NCBI RefSeq assembly: GCF_009729035.1
Contig: NZ_CP045483.1
Coordinates: forward strand, 310,001-374,000
Length of the DNA stretch: 64,000 nucleotides
Direction of reading: 5' to 3'
Origin: Stygiolobus azoricus
GTDB lineage: Archaea > Thermoproteota > Thermoprotei_A > Sulfolobales > Sulfolobaceae
Shown: in pieces, positions 1 to 11,265 of the stretch
How the letters are laid out: every line of letters begins with the position of its first letter
Position numbering within the stretch: position 1 is the first letter of the stretch
Notes under the pieces: generated by a model
What the model was told of the DNA's origin: nothing
The model's database searches: none
The model's input: the letters and a program-made list of their open reading frames with translations, nothing else
Position numbers and translations under genes: made by a program

Positions 1-197
1 CCCAGGTAGCAATAACCAAATTAGATTCTCTATTTAAGGAGGCAAGAAATGTAAGAGAATTTAATAAACTACCTAGAGAGGCTAGAAAATGGATAGAGGA
101 TCTAGAAGCCGAATTAAAAGTACCAATTACGATAATCGGAACTGGAGAAGACACATTAGCTACAATTGATCTAAGACGAGAGAAAATAGGAGAGTGA
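1..197 (+). CDS. purA: adenylosuccinate synthetase, C-terminal fragment
   Basis: Only the last 64 codons are inside the window. The frame is open from base 3 and ends at TGA 195-197. The tail contains [12 protein letters not shown] and the ending [15 protein letters not shown], which is characteristic of PurA. The enzyme joins IMP and aspartate with GTP to make adenylosuccinate in AMP synthesis. The next gene starts 4 bases after the stop, so the two are probably co-transcribed. The N-terminal GTP-binding part lies before the window. Confidence 0.9.
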   Translation, partial: QVAITKLDSLFKEARNVREFNKLPREARKWIEDLEAELKVPITIIGTGEDTLATIDLRREKIGE

Positions 198-201
198 GAA
201 T

Positions 202-1611
202 ATGGTTTACGACATAGTTATAGTGGGAGCAGGGCCGGCTGGACTGTTTGCTGCTTACGAACTAGCAAACTTAAAGAATACAGAGAACGGCAAGGACCTG
301 AAGGTCTTATTAGTAGATAAGGGTCTAAGACCTTTGAAAAGAACGTGTCCATTACTGACTCCTAAGGAAAAGTGTACCTTCTGCGATCCTTGTAATATAA
401 CTTACGGTATAGGTGGGGCTGGAACTTATAGTAGTGGAATAATAAACCTCAGACCGGATATTGGTGGAGAACTTCATGAAATATTAAGGAGTTGGGATAA
501 GGCACAAGAGTTAGTAGATTATGTAGACGAAGTTTTGGTAAAGTTCGGAGCACCTAAGGACAGGTTCTTCGAACCCAACATGGAAAAAGTTAAGGATATT
601 CAAAGAAAAGCAGCTAAGGTAGGTGCGGAATTTATACCTATTAGGCAGAGGCACATAGGAACTGATAAAACTCCTTTAGTTATAGAGAATATTCTCAACT
701 ATATAGAGAAGAATGGTGTAAAAGTAGAAGAATTAACAAACGTGCTAGAAATACAAAAGAAGGGTGATCATTTCCTTCTCAAGACTAACAGAAAAGAGGA
801 AATAGAAACTAAAACCCTGCTTGTAGCACCTGGTAGAGCTGGTGCTAAGTGGTTCTTAGAACAAGCTAGGAACTTAGGCGTTGATATGGTACCGGGACCT
901 CTAGATATTGGCGTAAGAGTTGAGGTAGAATCCTTTGTAATGGAAGAACTAACTTCAGCAGTATGGGATCCTAAAGTAGTACTATACACCAAAAAATATG
1001 ATGATAAAGTTAGAACTTTCTGTGTAAATCCAAGAGGTTATATTATGAAAGAAGTTTACGATGACGGGACTATAGGCGTTAACGGGCAAACCTTCGCTGA
1101 CAGGAAAAGCAATAATACGAATTTTGCCTTCTTAACTACAATAAAACTTTCTGATCCTCTGGAAGATACAATTGAGTACGGAAAAAGCATTGCGAGACTA
1201 ATGACCAGATTGGGTGGAGAGAAACCAATAATACAGAGACTTATTGACTTCGAAAAAGGAAGAAGAAGTACGTGGGAAAGAATTAACAGATCTACAGTAA
1301 GGCCTACTTTAAGAGACGTAACTCCAGGTGATATAAGCATGGGACTCCCATATAGAGTAGTTAGTAACTTAATTGAAGGTCTAGAGAGACTTGACAACAT
1401 TGCACCGGGATTATATTCTTCTAACACCTTACTATATGCACCTGAAATAAAGTACTATAGTATGAAAGCTGTAGTAGATAGTAATATGGAGACTGTAGTA
1501 GATAACTTGTTTGTCGCTGGTGATGGAGTAGGTTTATCAAGAGGAATAAACATTGCAGCAGCTACTGGTATACTTGCAGCAAGAGGTATAGCTAGAAAGT
1601 TAGGAATTTAA
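202..1611 (+). CDS. FAD-dependent dehydrogenase (COG2509-like)
   Basis: A 469-residue flavoprotein. It opens with a dinucleotide-binding Rossmann motif, GAGPAG at residues 9-14, and ends with the second FAD motif around [16 protein letters not shown] cysteine-rich stretch near residues 49-66 (TCPLL, CTFCDPC) follows the first strand. This arrangement matches the uncharacterised FAD-dependent dehydrogenases grouped as COG2509, related to geranylgeranyl reductase-type oxidoreductases. The substrate is unknown. It starts 4 bases after purA and is probably in the same transcript. Family assignment is fairly sure; function is not. Confidence 0.75.
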   Translation: MVYDIVIVGAGPAGLFAAYELANLKNTENGKDLKVLLVDKGLRPLKRTCPLLTPKEKCTFCDPCNITYGIGGAGTYSSGIINLRPDIGGELHEILRSWDKAQELVDYVDEVLVKFGAPKDRFFEPNMEKVKDIQRKAAKVGAEFIPIRQRHIGTDKTPLVIENILNYIEKNGVKVEELTNVLEIQKKGDHFLLKTNRKEEIETKTLLVAPGRAGAKWFLEQARNLGVDMVPGPLDIGVRVEVESFVMEELTSAVWDPKVVLYTKKYDDKVRTFCVNPRGYIMKEVYDDGTIGVNGQTFADRKSNNTNFAFLTTIKLSDPLEDTIEYGKSIARLMTRLGGEKPIIQRLIDFEKGRRSTWERINRSTVRPTLRDVTPGDISMGLPYRVVSNLIEGLERLDNIAPGLYSSNTLLYAPEIKYYSMKAVVDSNMETVVDNLFVAGDGVGLSRGINIAAATGILAARGIARKLGI

Positions 1612-1685
1612 TCTTTTCTTCCAGATTTAATCAAATCTTAGAAATAATAAAAGAGTTTTTAGCTTCTGTGATTACTTTATCTTAT

Positions 1686-2654
1686 ATGAACAACTTAAAC
1701 GAGATTGAACAAAAAGTAATAATGGAGCTTGAATACAACTTTCCCTTTGATGAGAAACCCTTTCAGTTAATTGGTGAAAAACTGGGAATTAGTGAGAGAG
1801 AAGTCATAGAAATAGTAAAGGGTCTTATAGATAGGGAAATTGTCAAGAGAGTAGGAATGTATGTCAGCTTTAGAGCTAAGGGGATGGAGAGCGCGTTAAT
1901 TGCGGCTGCAATTTCTCCCGAAAATTTAGAAAAATTTAGAAAAATAGCGTTAGGAATAAGAGAACTCACTCATAATTTTATTAGAAATCATCCCAGATAC
2001 AATGTATGGTACGTATTAAAAGCTGAAAGTAAAGAGTCTTTGGACAAAAAGATTGCCGAATTGATGAGTGAAGTAAAATGTAAGGAATACGTAATTTTAT
2101 ATTCTAAAAAATCTTTAAAATTAAGTGTTAAATATGACGTTATAAGAGGGGTCTCATATGCTGATAACCAGCCAGTTCACGAAAAAATTCCTACTGCAGA
2201 AGAATTAGGAATACAGAAGGAGTTATTAAAAGACCTCTCATACCCGTTACCTATTTCTGAAAGACCTTTTCAAAAGATAGCAGAAAAGTATAACATGAAA
2301 GACAGCGAATTGGTGGAGCTTATTAAAGATTTATACGAAAAAGGTGTGATTAAAGATTACGGAGCTACAATAAACGGGGAAAAAGTGGGTATAACTGAAA
2401 ATGCAATGATGCTGATTAACTCAGAGGATATAGAATCCTCATGTTACAATATTGCAAATAAGTTAAAAGAAGCTACTCACGTAGTACTAAGGGAATCCAA
2501 CACAAAATGGGATTACTTATGTTATGCAATGATACATGCAAGGTCGAGGGAAATTATATCAGAAGTCGCAAAAAAAGCTGTGACTTTGGCAAATGCTAAG
2601 AGTTATATGTTACTATTTAGCCTAGAAAATTTGAAGCCTGGTATTGTAATTTAG
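1686..2654 (+). CDS. fused AsnC-type protein, probable siroheme decarboxylase AhbA/AhbB
   Basis: Two Lrp/AsnC-like halves are joined in one chain: a winged-helix plus ligand-binding unit in residues 1-165 and again from about 180 to the end. The segment [17 protein letters not shown] in the first half and the matching [16 protein letters not shown] in the second resemble the signature of siroheme decarboxylase subunits AhbA and AhbB, which remove two acetate carboxyls in the alternative heme pathway. A plain transcription regulator remains possible. The start at ATG 1686 is preferred over GTG 1668, which adds six residues without family support. The 3' end overlaps the convergent pheA by 38 bases. 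Confidence 0.65.
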   Translation: MNNLNEIEQKVIMELEYNFPFDEKPFQLIGEKLGISEREVIEIVKGLIDREIVKRVGMYVSFRAKGMESALIAAAISPENLEKFRKIALGIRELTHNFIRNHPRYNVWYVLKAESKESLDKKIAELMSEVKCKEYVILYSKKSLKLSVKYDVIRGVSYADNQPVHEKIPTAEELGIQKELLKDLSYPLPISERPFQKIAEKYNMKDSELVELIKDLYEKGVIKDYGATINGEKVGITENAMMLINSEDIESSCYNIANKLKEATHVVLRESNTKWDYLCYAMIHARSREIISEVAKKAVTLANAKSYMLLFSLENLKPGIVI

Positions 2655-3437
2655 AATAAGAACCCTTTATTTTAATATTAGTTACTACAGATTTGAGCTC
2701 TTCTATTAAATCAATTGTCTTTGAGTCCCTTAACTCTCCTTCAAACTCTAAGTAGAAGTAATATTGCCATGGTATTACTTTAAGAGGTCTCGAATATATC
2801 ATAGTTAGATTTATGTTATATTTATAGAATTTTTCTAAGGCTCTATATAGGGCGCCAGGCTTATGGGGAACATTAAAGAATATCATAGTTCTCTCTCCGC
2901 TTGTAGTGAGACTCTTGGATATTGTAACGAACCTTGTAATATTCAAATTATCTTGTATATTATTCAAAAATATTTTAAGGCCGTAGACTGAGGCTGCATA
3001 TTGTGAGCATATTGCTGCCCCATACTCATCTTTCGAGGCATATAAGGCGGCTGCAGAAGTACTTTCTACTGGAATTATGTTTTCAATTTTAAGCTTTTGT
3101 AAAGTCTCTCTGGCCTCTTGAAGTGCATGGTTATGAGAATATAATCTTTTTATATCTTCTATTCGTTTTACGTTAGTATTAACAGCCAGAACTAGCTTTA
3201 TTTCCTTTTCTATATAGGAATTCACATAGATTTCATCATATTTGTATAAGTTATCTAAAGTCTCATGAACAGGACCTTCTATACTATTCTCTATTGGAAC
3301 TACACCTATCGCGTTATTATCAGTGTAAACCCTACTAAATATCTCTGATATTGACCTTAGCGGAATTTTGTTTCCGTTTACCATATTTGCTACTTCGTTC
3401 GAAAAGCTCCCTTCAGGGCCTAAATAATAAATTCCAT
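2617..3437 (-). CDS. pheA: prephenate dehydratase, apparently frameshifted at codon 3
   Basis: Converts prephenate to phenylpyruvate in phenylalanine synthesis. The catalytic domain carries [14 protein letters not shown] and the C-terminal ACT domain holds the Phe-binding feature ([10 protein letters not shown]). The longest ORF from a normal start begins at ATG 3384 and lacks the conserved first strand. The reading frame continues upstream through [15 protein letters not shown] to base 3432 without any ATG, GTG or TTG. An ATG at 3437 lies one base out of frame and reads ATG GAA then shifts. One extra A would give [10 protein letters not shown], the expected N-terminus. The gene is either disrupted by a one-base deletion, mis-sequenced, or started at ATT 3432. 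Confidence 0.8.
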
Positions 3438-3466
3438 TTGGATCGACGTCTAAATGGTAACTCTAT

Positions 3467-3475
3467 CTTATAAAG
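3467..3475 (-). promoter_or_regulatory. TATA box of pheA
   Basis: On the minus strand this reads CTTTATAAG. Transcription would be expected to begin about 26-28 bases downstream, near 3444, only some 7 bases before ATG 3437. This placement argues that 3437 was the original start codon of pheA. Confidence 0.5.
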
Positions 3476-3526
3476 TTAAGTAGAAATTATGTTGATATCC
3501 AGAGATTATTAATACTGACTACTCTT

Positions 3527-4738
<1,212 letters not shown>

Positions 4739-4765
4739 TCAGGCAAACCCTACCCTCATCATTTT

Positions 4766-5275
4766 TCAGCGATCGAAGGCCTCATCCTCGTTATTGAACT
4801 CCTTGTATAACTTATTAAAGGTATCTTCTAATAGTTCTGGAAGTACCTTTATCCCGCCTATCACTGGCATGAAATTAGCATCACCGTTCCATCTCGGAAC
4901 TATATGAACGTGAACGTGCTGATCTATACCTGCTCCGGCTACCCTCCCAATATTTATACCTAGATTAAATCCGTCCGGGGAATATACCTTCCTAAGGATT
5001 TTTATGGCTCTTTTTACTATAGAGAAGAGCTCTAAAGCCTCTTCATCAGATAATAACTCAATACTACTAACATGCCTATAGGGAACTACCATGATATGAC
5101 CCGGATTATATGGGTAAGCGTTCAGTATTACAAAATTAAATTTGCCTCTATAAACTATTAAGTGTTCTTTATCATCAGTTGATTTTGGAAAATCACAGAA
5201 AATGCAAGAGTCATCTTTCTTTTTAGAAGCTTCTGAGATATATTTTGACCTCCAAGGAGCCCATAATACGTCCAT
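4766..5275 (-). CDS. HIT family hydrolase
   Basis: A 169-residue histidine-triad protein. The active-site triad HVHVHIVP has its histidines at 120, 122 and 124. C24 and C27 (CIFC) with downstream residues form the zinc-type site common in the Ap4A hydrolase/GalT-like branch. It probably hydrolyses dinucleoside polyphosphates or AMP-conjugates in the cytoplasm. The exact substrate cannot be read from the sequence. It lies upstream of ilvA on the same strand. Confidence 0.85.
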   Translation of the reverse strand: MDVLWAPWRSKYISEASKKKDDSCIFCDFPKSTDDKEHLIVYRGKFNFVILNAYPYNPGHIMVVPYRHVSSIELLSDEEALELFSIVKRAIKILRKVYSPDGFNLGINIGRVAGAGIDQHVHVHIVPRWNGDANFMPVIGGIKVLPELLEDTFNKLYKEFNNEDEAFDR

Positions 5276-5335
5276 ACTTACCTAAACAATAAAAAGTAAT
5301 GAGTAAATAAATAGTTTAAACCTTAATTTTGTAGT

Positions 5336-6307
5336 TTACTCCTCAGCATCTCTTATTCCTTCTTCAGTTATGGCAAATACAACTTCTCCTTCAGGCAAAT
5401 GAGGAGCGTCTACTACTCTAGCTATTCTCTTATTTCCTCTACTCTTCTTTATTTGAATTCTGATACCTGGAACATGATATAAGGTATGACCTCCAACAGC
5501 TACAGTCGGATCTCCGTAAAACATATCTGGTCTCGCCATAACTTGATTGGTAATTATTGTAGCTATGTCATACATTTCAGCTAACCTAACTAGCTGGTGT
5601 AAGTGTTTGTTGAGCTTTTGCTGTCTTACAGCCAAGTTTTCTCTACCAGGGTACTCAGCCCTGAAATGTGACGTTACCGAATCTACAATTACTAATTTGA
5701 TTGCTGGTTCTTTTGTAATCAGTTCTTGCAAATCCTCTACTATAGCCATTTGATGATCTGAATTAATAGCCCTCATATAGTATATGTTATTCATTGCAGT
5801 ATCCGGATCTAATCCCACTGCTTTAGCCATAGCCTCTATTCTCTCCCATCTGAAAGTACCTTCAGTATCTATGTATACAGCCTTGCCGTTAAGACCGCCT
5901 TTTTCGGGCGGTAATTGAACATTAACACTAAGCTGATGACACAATTGTGTCTTTCCAGAACCGAACTCTCCAAAAAATTCCGTCATAGTTCTCGTTTCTA
6001 TCCCTCCGCCTAAAAGTCCGTCTAATGCTTGACTGCTTGTTGTAATTTTCTTAGTATTCATTCTTTCTTTTTTAACCTCAAGAGCTGTCTTGAATCTAAT
6101 ATCTAATGCTTCTCTAGCTTCTTTTATTATTCTTTGTGCTGTAGTTTGTGGAATTCCAGCAGCTACACTTAAGTCTTGTGGTGATGCTACTGCTACTGCT
6201 TCTAGTGTGGAATAACCCGCCTCTATCAACTTATTAAGTATACTTTGTCCTATTCCAGGTAAATCGGATAGGCTCTTTACTTTCTTTCCATCACCGTTTG
6301 TTGACAT
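5336..6307 (-). CDS. radA: DNA repair and recombination recombinase RadA
   Basis: The archaeal Rad51/RecA homologue, 323 residues. It forms filaments on single-stranded DNA and catalyses strand exchange. The N-terminal helix-hairpin-helix domain covers about residues 14-65, the FKTA polymerisation motif is at 72-75 and Walker A is GEFGSGKT at 113-120. The L1/L2 region includes [12 protein letters not shown]. The start is set at ATG 6307 because a GGTGAT site lies 7 bases upstream at 6315-6320; the longer GTG start at 6322 would sit inside that site. Length matches the family. Confidence 0.97.
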   Translation of the reverse strand: MSTNGDGKKVKSLSDLPGIGQSILNKLIEAGYSTLEAVAVASPQDLSVAAGIPQTTAQRIIKEAREALDIRFKTALEVKKERMNTKKITTSSQALDGLLGGGIETRTMTEFFGEFGSGKTQLCHQLSVNVQLPPEKGGLNGKAVYIDTEGTFRWERIEAMAKAVGLDPDTAMNNIYYMRAINSDHQMAIVEDLQELITKEPAIKLVIVDSVTSHFRAEYPGRENLAVRQQKLNKHLHQLVRLAEMYDIATIITNQVMARPDMFYGDPTVAVGGHTLYHVPGIRIQIKKSRGNKRIARVVDAPHLPEGEVVFAITEEGIRDAEE

Positions 6308-6314
6308 ATACCAA

Positions 6315-6320
6315 ATCACC
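6315..6320 (-). promoter_or_regulatory. ribosome binding site deciding the radA start
   Basis: GGTGAT on the minus strand, complementary to the 3' end of crenarchaeal 16S rRNA, 7 bases before ATG 6307. It rules out the longer in-frame GTG at 6322 as the main start. Confidence 0.6.
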
Positions 6321-6367
6321 AACCGTAAAATCTAAAGTATATACTTTCTACAGATACCTAATAAACA

Positions 6368-6928
6368 TTATTTTCCCTCTCTTAAATACCAACCTATATC
6401 TAAATCAGGTATTATCTCTATGAATTTTTTCTTTATTTTAACCCTAGCAAAAGCTACAAAAATACCGTCTTCTGAGTATATTAAATATTTTTTATTATCT
6501 GTCAACTCACAAGTGGCTTTAACATCCCTAAAATTAATCAATACGGATTTACCGTAGGTAAGTTTCTCTACTAACTTTGAATTATTTAAGAAAATTTTAT
6601 TTTTACAAACTTGCGATAAGTACTCAGACATAAGTAAAAGTGGATACGCCTTTCCTTTCACGACCTTTGCGATAGGTTCTCCTATTGAGTAAGGATATAG
6701 ATCAACTTCCCTAAGTTTAGTAAGAATTTCATTTAATTTATCATAGTTTTTACTAGAAAAAACCTCTATCTGATCAAAGCTGGAGGAAAAGAGAAATATC
6801 TCCTTGTCTTTAAAAAGCTGAGAGAACCTTAGATTATCACAATTGTAACTTTTAAGTATTTGTTCTACTATGGAAAGAAACTCATCAAGAGAAATACGCC
6901 TATAGTCTAGTTTTTTCTTAGCCTGCAA
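6368..6928 (-). CDS. Nip7-like PUA-domain ribosome biogenesis protein
   Basis: A 186-residue protein with an N-terminal pre-PUA domain (about 1-100) and a PUA domain (about 108-186). The tail [12 protein letters not shown] corresponds to the conserved Nip7 ending of the DIGxYxR type, and LTYGKSVL opens the PUA domain. Eukaryotic Nip7 acts in large-subunit assembly and binds Nop2. Here the gene overlaps the downstream end of an NSUN-type methyltransferase, which is the Nop2 family, so the pair probably works together on rRNA. Identification is from sequence pattern only. Confidence 0.7.
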   Translation of the reverse strand: MQAKKKLDYRRISLDEFLSIVEQILKSYNCDNLRFSQLFKDKEIFLFSSSFDQIEVFSSKNYDKLNEILTKLREVDLYPYSIGEPIAKVVKGKAYPLLLMSEYLSQVCKNKIFLNNSKLVEKLTYGKSVLINFRDVKATCELTDNKKYLIYSEDGIFVAFARVKIKKKFIEIIPDLDIGWYLREGK

Positions 6929-7911
6929 ACAAAAAACCCCTCTGTATGTGATTTATGCGGGTAAAACCTTATACAATTTTTAACTTCAGAGCTGAATTTC
7001 ACATTCATGAACTCTTCTAATCCAGGATTAGCCGGGTACCCTTCAATTTTATCCGTCTTCATCCCTAGTTCTTCAATGGCAAAATTTACTACCGCCTCAT
7101 CCTCTTCTGGGGCTATACTACATGTGGAATAAACTAATATACCTTCTTCCTCAAGAAGTAAATAAGCAGTTGTAATAAGCTTAAGCTGCTCCTCGAAAAA
7201 GATTTTCAAGTCGGACATACTCGTCTTTGTCTTTCTACTAGGATCTTCAGGAATTAGACCCTCCCCACTACATGGAGCATCCAGTAATATTTTTGAAAAT
7301 TTCATTGAGGTTTTAATTAAGTTTTTAGAATCTGTCCGAAGTAAAATAACATTCTTAGCCTTCATTCTATTAATATTAGACATTAAGCTTCTAATTCTAT
7401 CTCTAGATTTTTCTACTGCTAGAATTAATCCTTTATTACGCATTAACTGTGACAATTGCGTTGTTTTACTCCCCGGTGAAGCTGCCATATCAAGAACTAG
7501 GTCATTTTCAAGCGGAGATAAAACATAAGGTGGAACCATTGAAGCAAGACCTTGTATATAATAATATCCGGACAAATATTCTATTGTAGCGCCTAAAGAG
7601 GGAGTTTTTGGTTGTTTTATAACTTTATAACCATGTGGAAGCCATTTAACTTTCTCCAACTTAAAGCCCTTATTTTCTAGTCTTGATACAAGTCTCTCAC
7701 AATCTATCAAAAGGTCATTACATCTAATACTCTTTACAAGCGGTACACTACAATGATACAGAAAATCTTCTAGCTCGTCTTCCATCATATGAATATATCT
7801 TTCAATCATATAATCTAGGAAGCCGTACTTTCTAGCTAATTGTTTCGCTCTAAATGAGGGTGAGACTATGAATAACTTCTCGTACCTTTTTATATACTCG
7901 TTAATATTCAT
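6907..7911 (-). CDS. NSUN/RsmB family RNA cytosine-C5 methyltransferase
   Basis: A SAM-dependent enzyme that methylates cytosine C5 in rRNA or tRNA. It shows the SAM loop [15 protein letters not shown], the catalytic motif [10 protein letters not shown] and motif [12 protein letters not shown], giving the two cysteines used by this family. A short N-terminal region precedes the Rossmann fold. The gene may start at ATG 7911; a GTG at 7926 would add five residues and collide with the divergent gene starting at 7918. The 3' end overlaps the Nip7-like gene by 22 bases. Confidence 0.88.
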   Translation of the reverse strand: MNINEYIKRYEKLFIVSPSFRAKQLARKYGFLDYMIERYIHMMEDELEDFLYHCSVPLVKSIRCNDLLIDCERLVSRLENKGFKLEKVKWLPHGYKVIKQPKTPSLGATIEYLSGYYYIQGLASMVPPYVLSPLENDLVLDMAASPGSKTTQLSQLMRNKGLILAVEKSRDRIRSLMSNINRMKAKNVILLRTDSKNLIKTSMKFSKILLDAPCSGEGLIPEDPSRKTKTSMSDLKIFFEEQLKLITTAYLLLEEEGILVYSTCSIAPEEDEAVVNFAIEELGMKTDKIEGYPANPGLEEFMNVKFSSEVKNCIRFYPHKSHTEGFFVCRLRKN

Positions 7912-7917
7912 TTTTTG

Positions 7918-8472
7918 ATGGCACACATAGAAAGGGAAGTTAAAATAAAATTATTTAGCCCACCTTTAAGAGTCTTACTAACAAAGCTAAAAAATAAGTA
8001 TATTTTTCTAGGAGAAGAGACCCAAAAAGACATATATTACAATAGTCCAATTAGAGATTTTCGCCAAACCGACGAGGCCTTAAGAATAAGGAAAAGTAAC
8101 GGAAAGATAGAACTTACCTACAAAGGACCTAAACTATCCTCACAAAGTAAATCCAGGTTAGAAATAAACGTCGAGATCTCTAGCCCTGAGGATATGGACA
8201 GAATTTTACAGAATTTGGGATTTAAAAAGGTAATAGAGCTAGAGAAAACCAGATGGAACTTTAAGGCAAACAATTACACAATTTCTCTTGATAGTGTCAA
8301 AGGATTGGGAGATTTCTTGGAGATTGAAGGAATTGACGTCGACGAGGAGAGTTTGTTAAACTTTGTTAATAATTTCTTACACGAAAACGATATAACAGGA
8401 GAGCGTACACTTAAATCTTATCTCGAACTTATGGTGGAGAAAATTGAGAAAACAAATAGCAATCCTAACTGA
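7918..8472 (+). CDS. CYTH-domain protein (class IV adenylate cyclase-like)
   Basis: The chain begins with the EREVKIKL signature of CYTH/triphosphate tunnel metalloenzymes (ExExK). Further charged strands such as ALRIRK, LTYKGPK and SRLEINVE supply the basic and acidic residues lining the tunnel. Members are adenylate cyclases CyaB, thiamine or inorganic triphosphatases; which one cannot be told. The start is ATG 7918, preceded by an in-frame TTG at 7915. It is divergent from the NSUN gene with only six bases between start codons, and overlaps the next gene by 29 bases. Confidence 0.85.
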   Translation: MAHIEREVKIKLFSPPLRVLLTKLKNKYIFLGEETQKDIYYNSPIRDFRQTDEALRIRKSNGKIELTYKGPKLSSQSKSRLEINVEISSPEDMDRILQNLGFKKVIELEKTRWNFKANNYTISLDSVKGLGDFLEIEGIDVDEESLLNFVNNFLHENDITGERTLKSYLELMVEKIEKTNSNPN

Positions 8473-9274
8473 CTTTGGAATTTCCGATAATTATAACGGA
8501 GTGATGGAGGCAGTAATTAGAAAGTTTAACCCAGAGATAGAAATTACTTATATCACTCCTCAAGCAAAGGAATTTAACATTTATAGTGGAGCATACTTAC
8601 TCTACACTGCATATAAATACTTTAGAAGGGGAACAATATTTCTAGTAGTCATAGATCCCGGTGTTGGTACATCTAGAAAACCCCTTATTATTAAATCTAC
8701 TAATTACTTCTTTGTAGGACCTGATAACGGAGTCCTATTTCCTGCAGCTAACGAAGATCGAATAAAATCGATTATATGGATAAAAAATCCCAGATTGTAC
8801 CTTTCAAAAAGGATTTCCAATACTTTTCACGGCAGGGATATCTTCGCGGTAACGACGGCTCTATTGTCCCTAGGAGTTGATATGAAGATATTCGGTGAGG
8901 AAATAAGTCAAATCACAAATCTAGATTTTGAATATAAATTAGAGAAAATAGCTGAAAATAAATTGAAAGCCTGTGGTAAAGTCATTTACGTAGATCATTT
9001 CGGAAACGTCACTACATCAATAAGGATAGATAAGGATCTTTTAGTGAACATAAACGGAAAACTAATACTTAAAGACGGGCAAGAGTATGAATTACACCAA
9101 GTAAAGACTTTTGGAGAAAGTTATGGACAAGAACTTTTGGTATATAAAAACGGATATTCATTTATTGAGATCGGAATTAATAAGGGGAGTGCCTTTCATA
9201 TTCTTAATCTGCGAGAAGGTGATGAAGTCTGCGTAGAGGTCTTTACCCAGGTAGATTTCAACCCTTCCACTTAG
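8444..9274 (+). CDS. SAM hydroxide adenosyltransferase (DUF62 family)
   Basis: A 276-residue member of the family that uses water or hydroxide to split SAM into adenosine and methionine, related to fluorinase and chlorinase. The motifs ILTDFG near the N-terminus, [17 protein letters not shown] and FHGRDIFA are the family core, and [12 protein letters not shown] begins the C-terminal barrel. The TTG start at 8444 lies inside the CYTH gene, and the end overlaps the 5' end of nadM by 46 bases, which suggests translational coupling. Confidence 0.88.
   Translation: MRKQIAILTDFGISDNYNGVMEAVIRKFNPEIEITYITPQAKEFNIYSGAYLLYTAYKYFRRGTIFLVVIDPGVGTSRKPLIIKSTNYFFVGPDNGVLFPAANEDRIKSIIWIKNPRLYLSKRISNTFHGRDIFAVTTALLSLGVDMKIFGEEISQITNLDFEYKLEKIAENKLKACGKVIYVDHFGNVTTSIRIDKDLLVNINGKLILKDGQEYELHQVKTFGESYGQELLVYKNGYSFIEIGINKGSAFHILNLREGDEVCVEVFTQVDFNPST
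9218..9223 (+). promoter_or_regulatory. ribosome binding site of nadM
   Basis: GGTGAT inside the preceding gene, ending 5 bases before the CTG codon at 9229. It is the only good site in the area and supports initiation near 9229 rather than at GTG 9286. Confidence 0.5.
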
Positions 9275-9747
9275 GACATCTCCAGGTGGTTAAATGGACT
9301 CTTCAGAGAGTTGACGAGCTTATAATCGTTATTGGTAGCGCTCAGGAAAGTCACACACTCTCTAATCCTTTCACAGCTGGAGAAAGAATGGAGATGATAA
9401 GGAGAGCCCTAGAAGGTAGTAACATTGATCTATCTCTCATATACTTTGTTCCTATACCGGACATCTTAATGAACAGTGTATGGGTTTACCATGTAAAATC
9501 TTTCTCCCCTAAATTCGATGTTATTATAAGTAGGAATCCTCTAGTTATGCGACTATTCAAAGAAGCTGGTTATGAGGTTATTGAACCGCCTGCATATGAC
9601 AGGAAGATATACAACTCGACTTTTATCAGAAGGTTAATAATAGAAAACAACAACGAATGGGAGAAACTAGTTCCAGCTGAAGTATCTGCTTACATTCATG
9701 AGATAAGAGGGGATGAAAGATTAAGGTCTATTGCGGGTTTCTCCTAA
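9229..9747 (+). CDS. nadM: nicotinamide-nucleotide adenylyltransferase with non-standard start
   Basis: Transfers AMP from ATP to NMN to form NAD. The family needs the N-terminal nucleotide-binding motif GRFQPFHxGH, and this is encoded at about 9241-9270 as [16 protein letters not shown]. The first normal start codon is GTG 9286, which would cut this motif off. Upstream of the motif the only plausible initiator in frame is CTG 9229, 5 bases after a GGTGAT site; a TGA closes the frame just before. From 9229 the protein is 172 residues, the usual length. The second motif is YNSTFIRR near the C-terminus. Confidence 0.85.
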   Translation: MRRGLYPGRFQPFHLGHLQVVKWTLQRVDELIIVIGSAQESHTLSNPFTAGERMEMIRRALEGSNIDLSLIYFVPIPDILMNSVWVYHVKSFSPKFDVIISRNPLVMRLFKEAGYEVIEPPAYDRKIYNSTFIRRLIIENNNEWEKLVPAEVSAYIHEIRGDERLRSIAGFS

Positions 9748-9789
9748 TCTTTATATACACCAGTAAGAACTATGAAAATGGGAATCTGA

Positions 9790-10713
9790 ATGTATAAGAT
9801 TGACACTTATTACAACGTTTTCCCTTGGCATGCAAATCATTTCGGAAGCTTACATGGTGGCATATATATGAATTGGTTAATCGACACTAGCGGGCTCTTA
9901 ATGTCAAATGTGAGCCGCGGTAATTATTTACTCGCATCTGTTGATTATATTTATCTGTTTAAACCTGCAAGAGTAGGAGACGTTATAAGAGTAGTAGCCG
10001 AGACTACAGCAGGTTGGGAGAGCTCTGTTGAAATTAAAGTTAAAGCATGTATAAAGAGGGGAGAAAAAGAGGAATTAGGAGCACTAGGGCTCACTACTTA
10101 TGTAGCTGTTGACGAGAATGGTAGACCTAGAAAGTTACCTGTGAAAATAGGCTCAGACGAAGAGGCAAATAAAAGAAGGGAGAAAAGGATAGAGAAAAAG
10201 AAAAAGGACATTTTAGATCAAGAGGATTTGTTACCTGGAATGACCTTCGGTAAAAGTTATATAAGAACAATATATCCGGAACACGGATTCGGAAATGGAA
10301 TACTTTATGCAGGTAAAATGTACACAATGTTGGATGAAGCACTTGCAATAGTAGCAAAACTTTACAGCAGAGGAAATGTATTCACTGGAAGCGCGGGAGC
10401 CGCAAACTTCTTGTCCCCCGTTAGAATAGGGGATATATTAGAGATTCAGGCTGCTGTAGAGTATACCGGAAATACATCCTTGGACGTAGGTGCTAAGGTT
10501 TTCGCCATAAATCATTATACAGGTGAAAAAAGATTAGTCACCAGAACAGTATTCTCATTTGTAGCCATAGACGAAAATGCCAAGCCTAAACCTATCCAAA
10601 AAATAACGCCTGGAACTGAGAAAGAGAAGAAAATATTTGAGGAAAGACTTAAGGAAAGAGAAGAAAGGATAAAATTATCAAAGGCACTTCAAGAGACAGA
10701 ACTATGTCAATAA
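9790..10713 (+). CDS. tandem hotdog acyl-CoA thioesterase
   Basis: Two hotdog-fold thioesterase domains in one chain of 307 residues, roughly 1-130 and 150-285. Each begins with a hallmark segment: [16 protein letters not shown] in the first and [15 protein letters not shown] in the second. The family hydrolyses acyl-CoA thioesters in the cytoplasm. The linker and tail are rich in Lys and Glu. Natural substrate is unknown. The 3' end overlaps the convergent DUF99 gene by 12 bases. Confidence 0.82.
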   Translation: MYKIDTYYNVFPWHANHFGSLHGGIYMNWLIDTSGLLMSNVSRGNYLLASVDYIYLFKPARVGDVIRVVAETTAGWESSVEIKVKACIKRGEKEELGALGLTTYVAVDENGRPRKLPVKIGSDEEANKRREKRIEKKKKDILDQEDLLPGMTFGKSYIRTIYPEHGFGNGILYAGKMYTMLDEALAIVAKLYSRGNVFTGSAGAANFLSPVRIGDILEIQAAVEYTGNTSLDVGAKVFAINHYTGEKRLVTRTVFSFVAIDENAKPKPIQKITPGTEKEKKIFEERLKEREERIKLSKALQETELCQ

Positions 10714-11265
10714 TTTTTTAGTAAGAAGGAACCTTGAAAGAGAACTTGCAATAGTATGTGCAGTCCTAAGTGGCTCCGGCTCTTTAACGTAAATTTGATA
10801 ATAACTAATCAATTTAGAAGCGTAAGGTAAGCTAAGATTAGTGCTAATGTATACGTTTCCTTTTTTAGTAGGTAGTAAAACTAAATTTTCTAAAACATTT
10901 AAAATAATACTAGTCCTTTTATCACCGCTAAAATGCTTTAAAAGTGCATGTGTCACGTCCTTTATATCGGGTATCCTAGAATAAAATATTATGTAATTGA
11001 TACCATAATTCCTTAATTCCTCTGGATCCAAGTAATTAAACCCGCCTAGGGTTATCCCATCTGTGAAGACTACTTCACAACCTTCTAAAATGTTCCTAAG
11101 CTTTGATGTCCCATCATCACCATCAACTAAAATTAAGTCAAAATCAATCCCTATGAGCCGTTTGCCGTTATATTTTGAAGATAAAAGAACAGTTTTTCCT
11201 TTACCACCCTTAAACTCAAGCGGAAAATAACCATCGTCAACTCCACAAACTTGCAATTCTCTCAT
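10702..11265 (-). CDS. DUF99 family protein (endonuclease-V-like fold)
   Basis: A small archaeal family of about 190 residues with the conserved GVDDGYFP near the N-terminus, a [12 protein letters not shown] segment and [12 protein letters not shown]. The fold is related to endonuclease V, and a nuclease or nucleotide-related role has been proposed for the family; function is not established. It starts at ATG 11265 inside the end of cdc6-1 and is probably translated from the same message. Confidence 0.75.
   Translation of the reverse strand: MRELQVCGVDDGYFPLEFKGGKGKTVLLSSKYNGKRLIGIDFDLILVDGDDGTSKLRNILEGCEVVFTDGITLGGFNYLDPEELRNYGINYIIFYSRIPDIKDVTHALLKHFSGDKRTSIILNVLENLVLLPTKKGNVYISTNLSLPYASKLISYYQIYVKEPEPLRTAHTIASSLSRFLLTKKLLT

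Noticed and set aside
1056-1427. Long antisense ORF inside the FAD oxidoreductase gene
   Set aside because: It is a shadow of the coding strand with low-complexity hydrophobic composition and no start signal.
9286-9747. GTG 9286 as the start of nadM
   Set aside because: It removes the [10 protein letters not shown] nucleotide-binding motif that is plainly encoded just upstream in the same frame.
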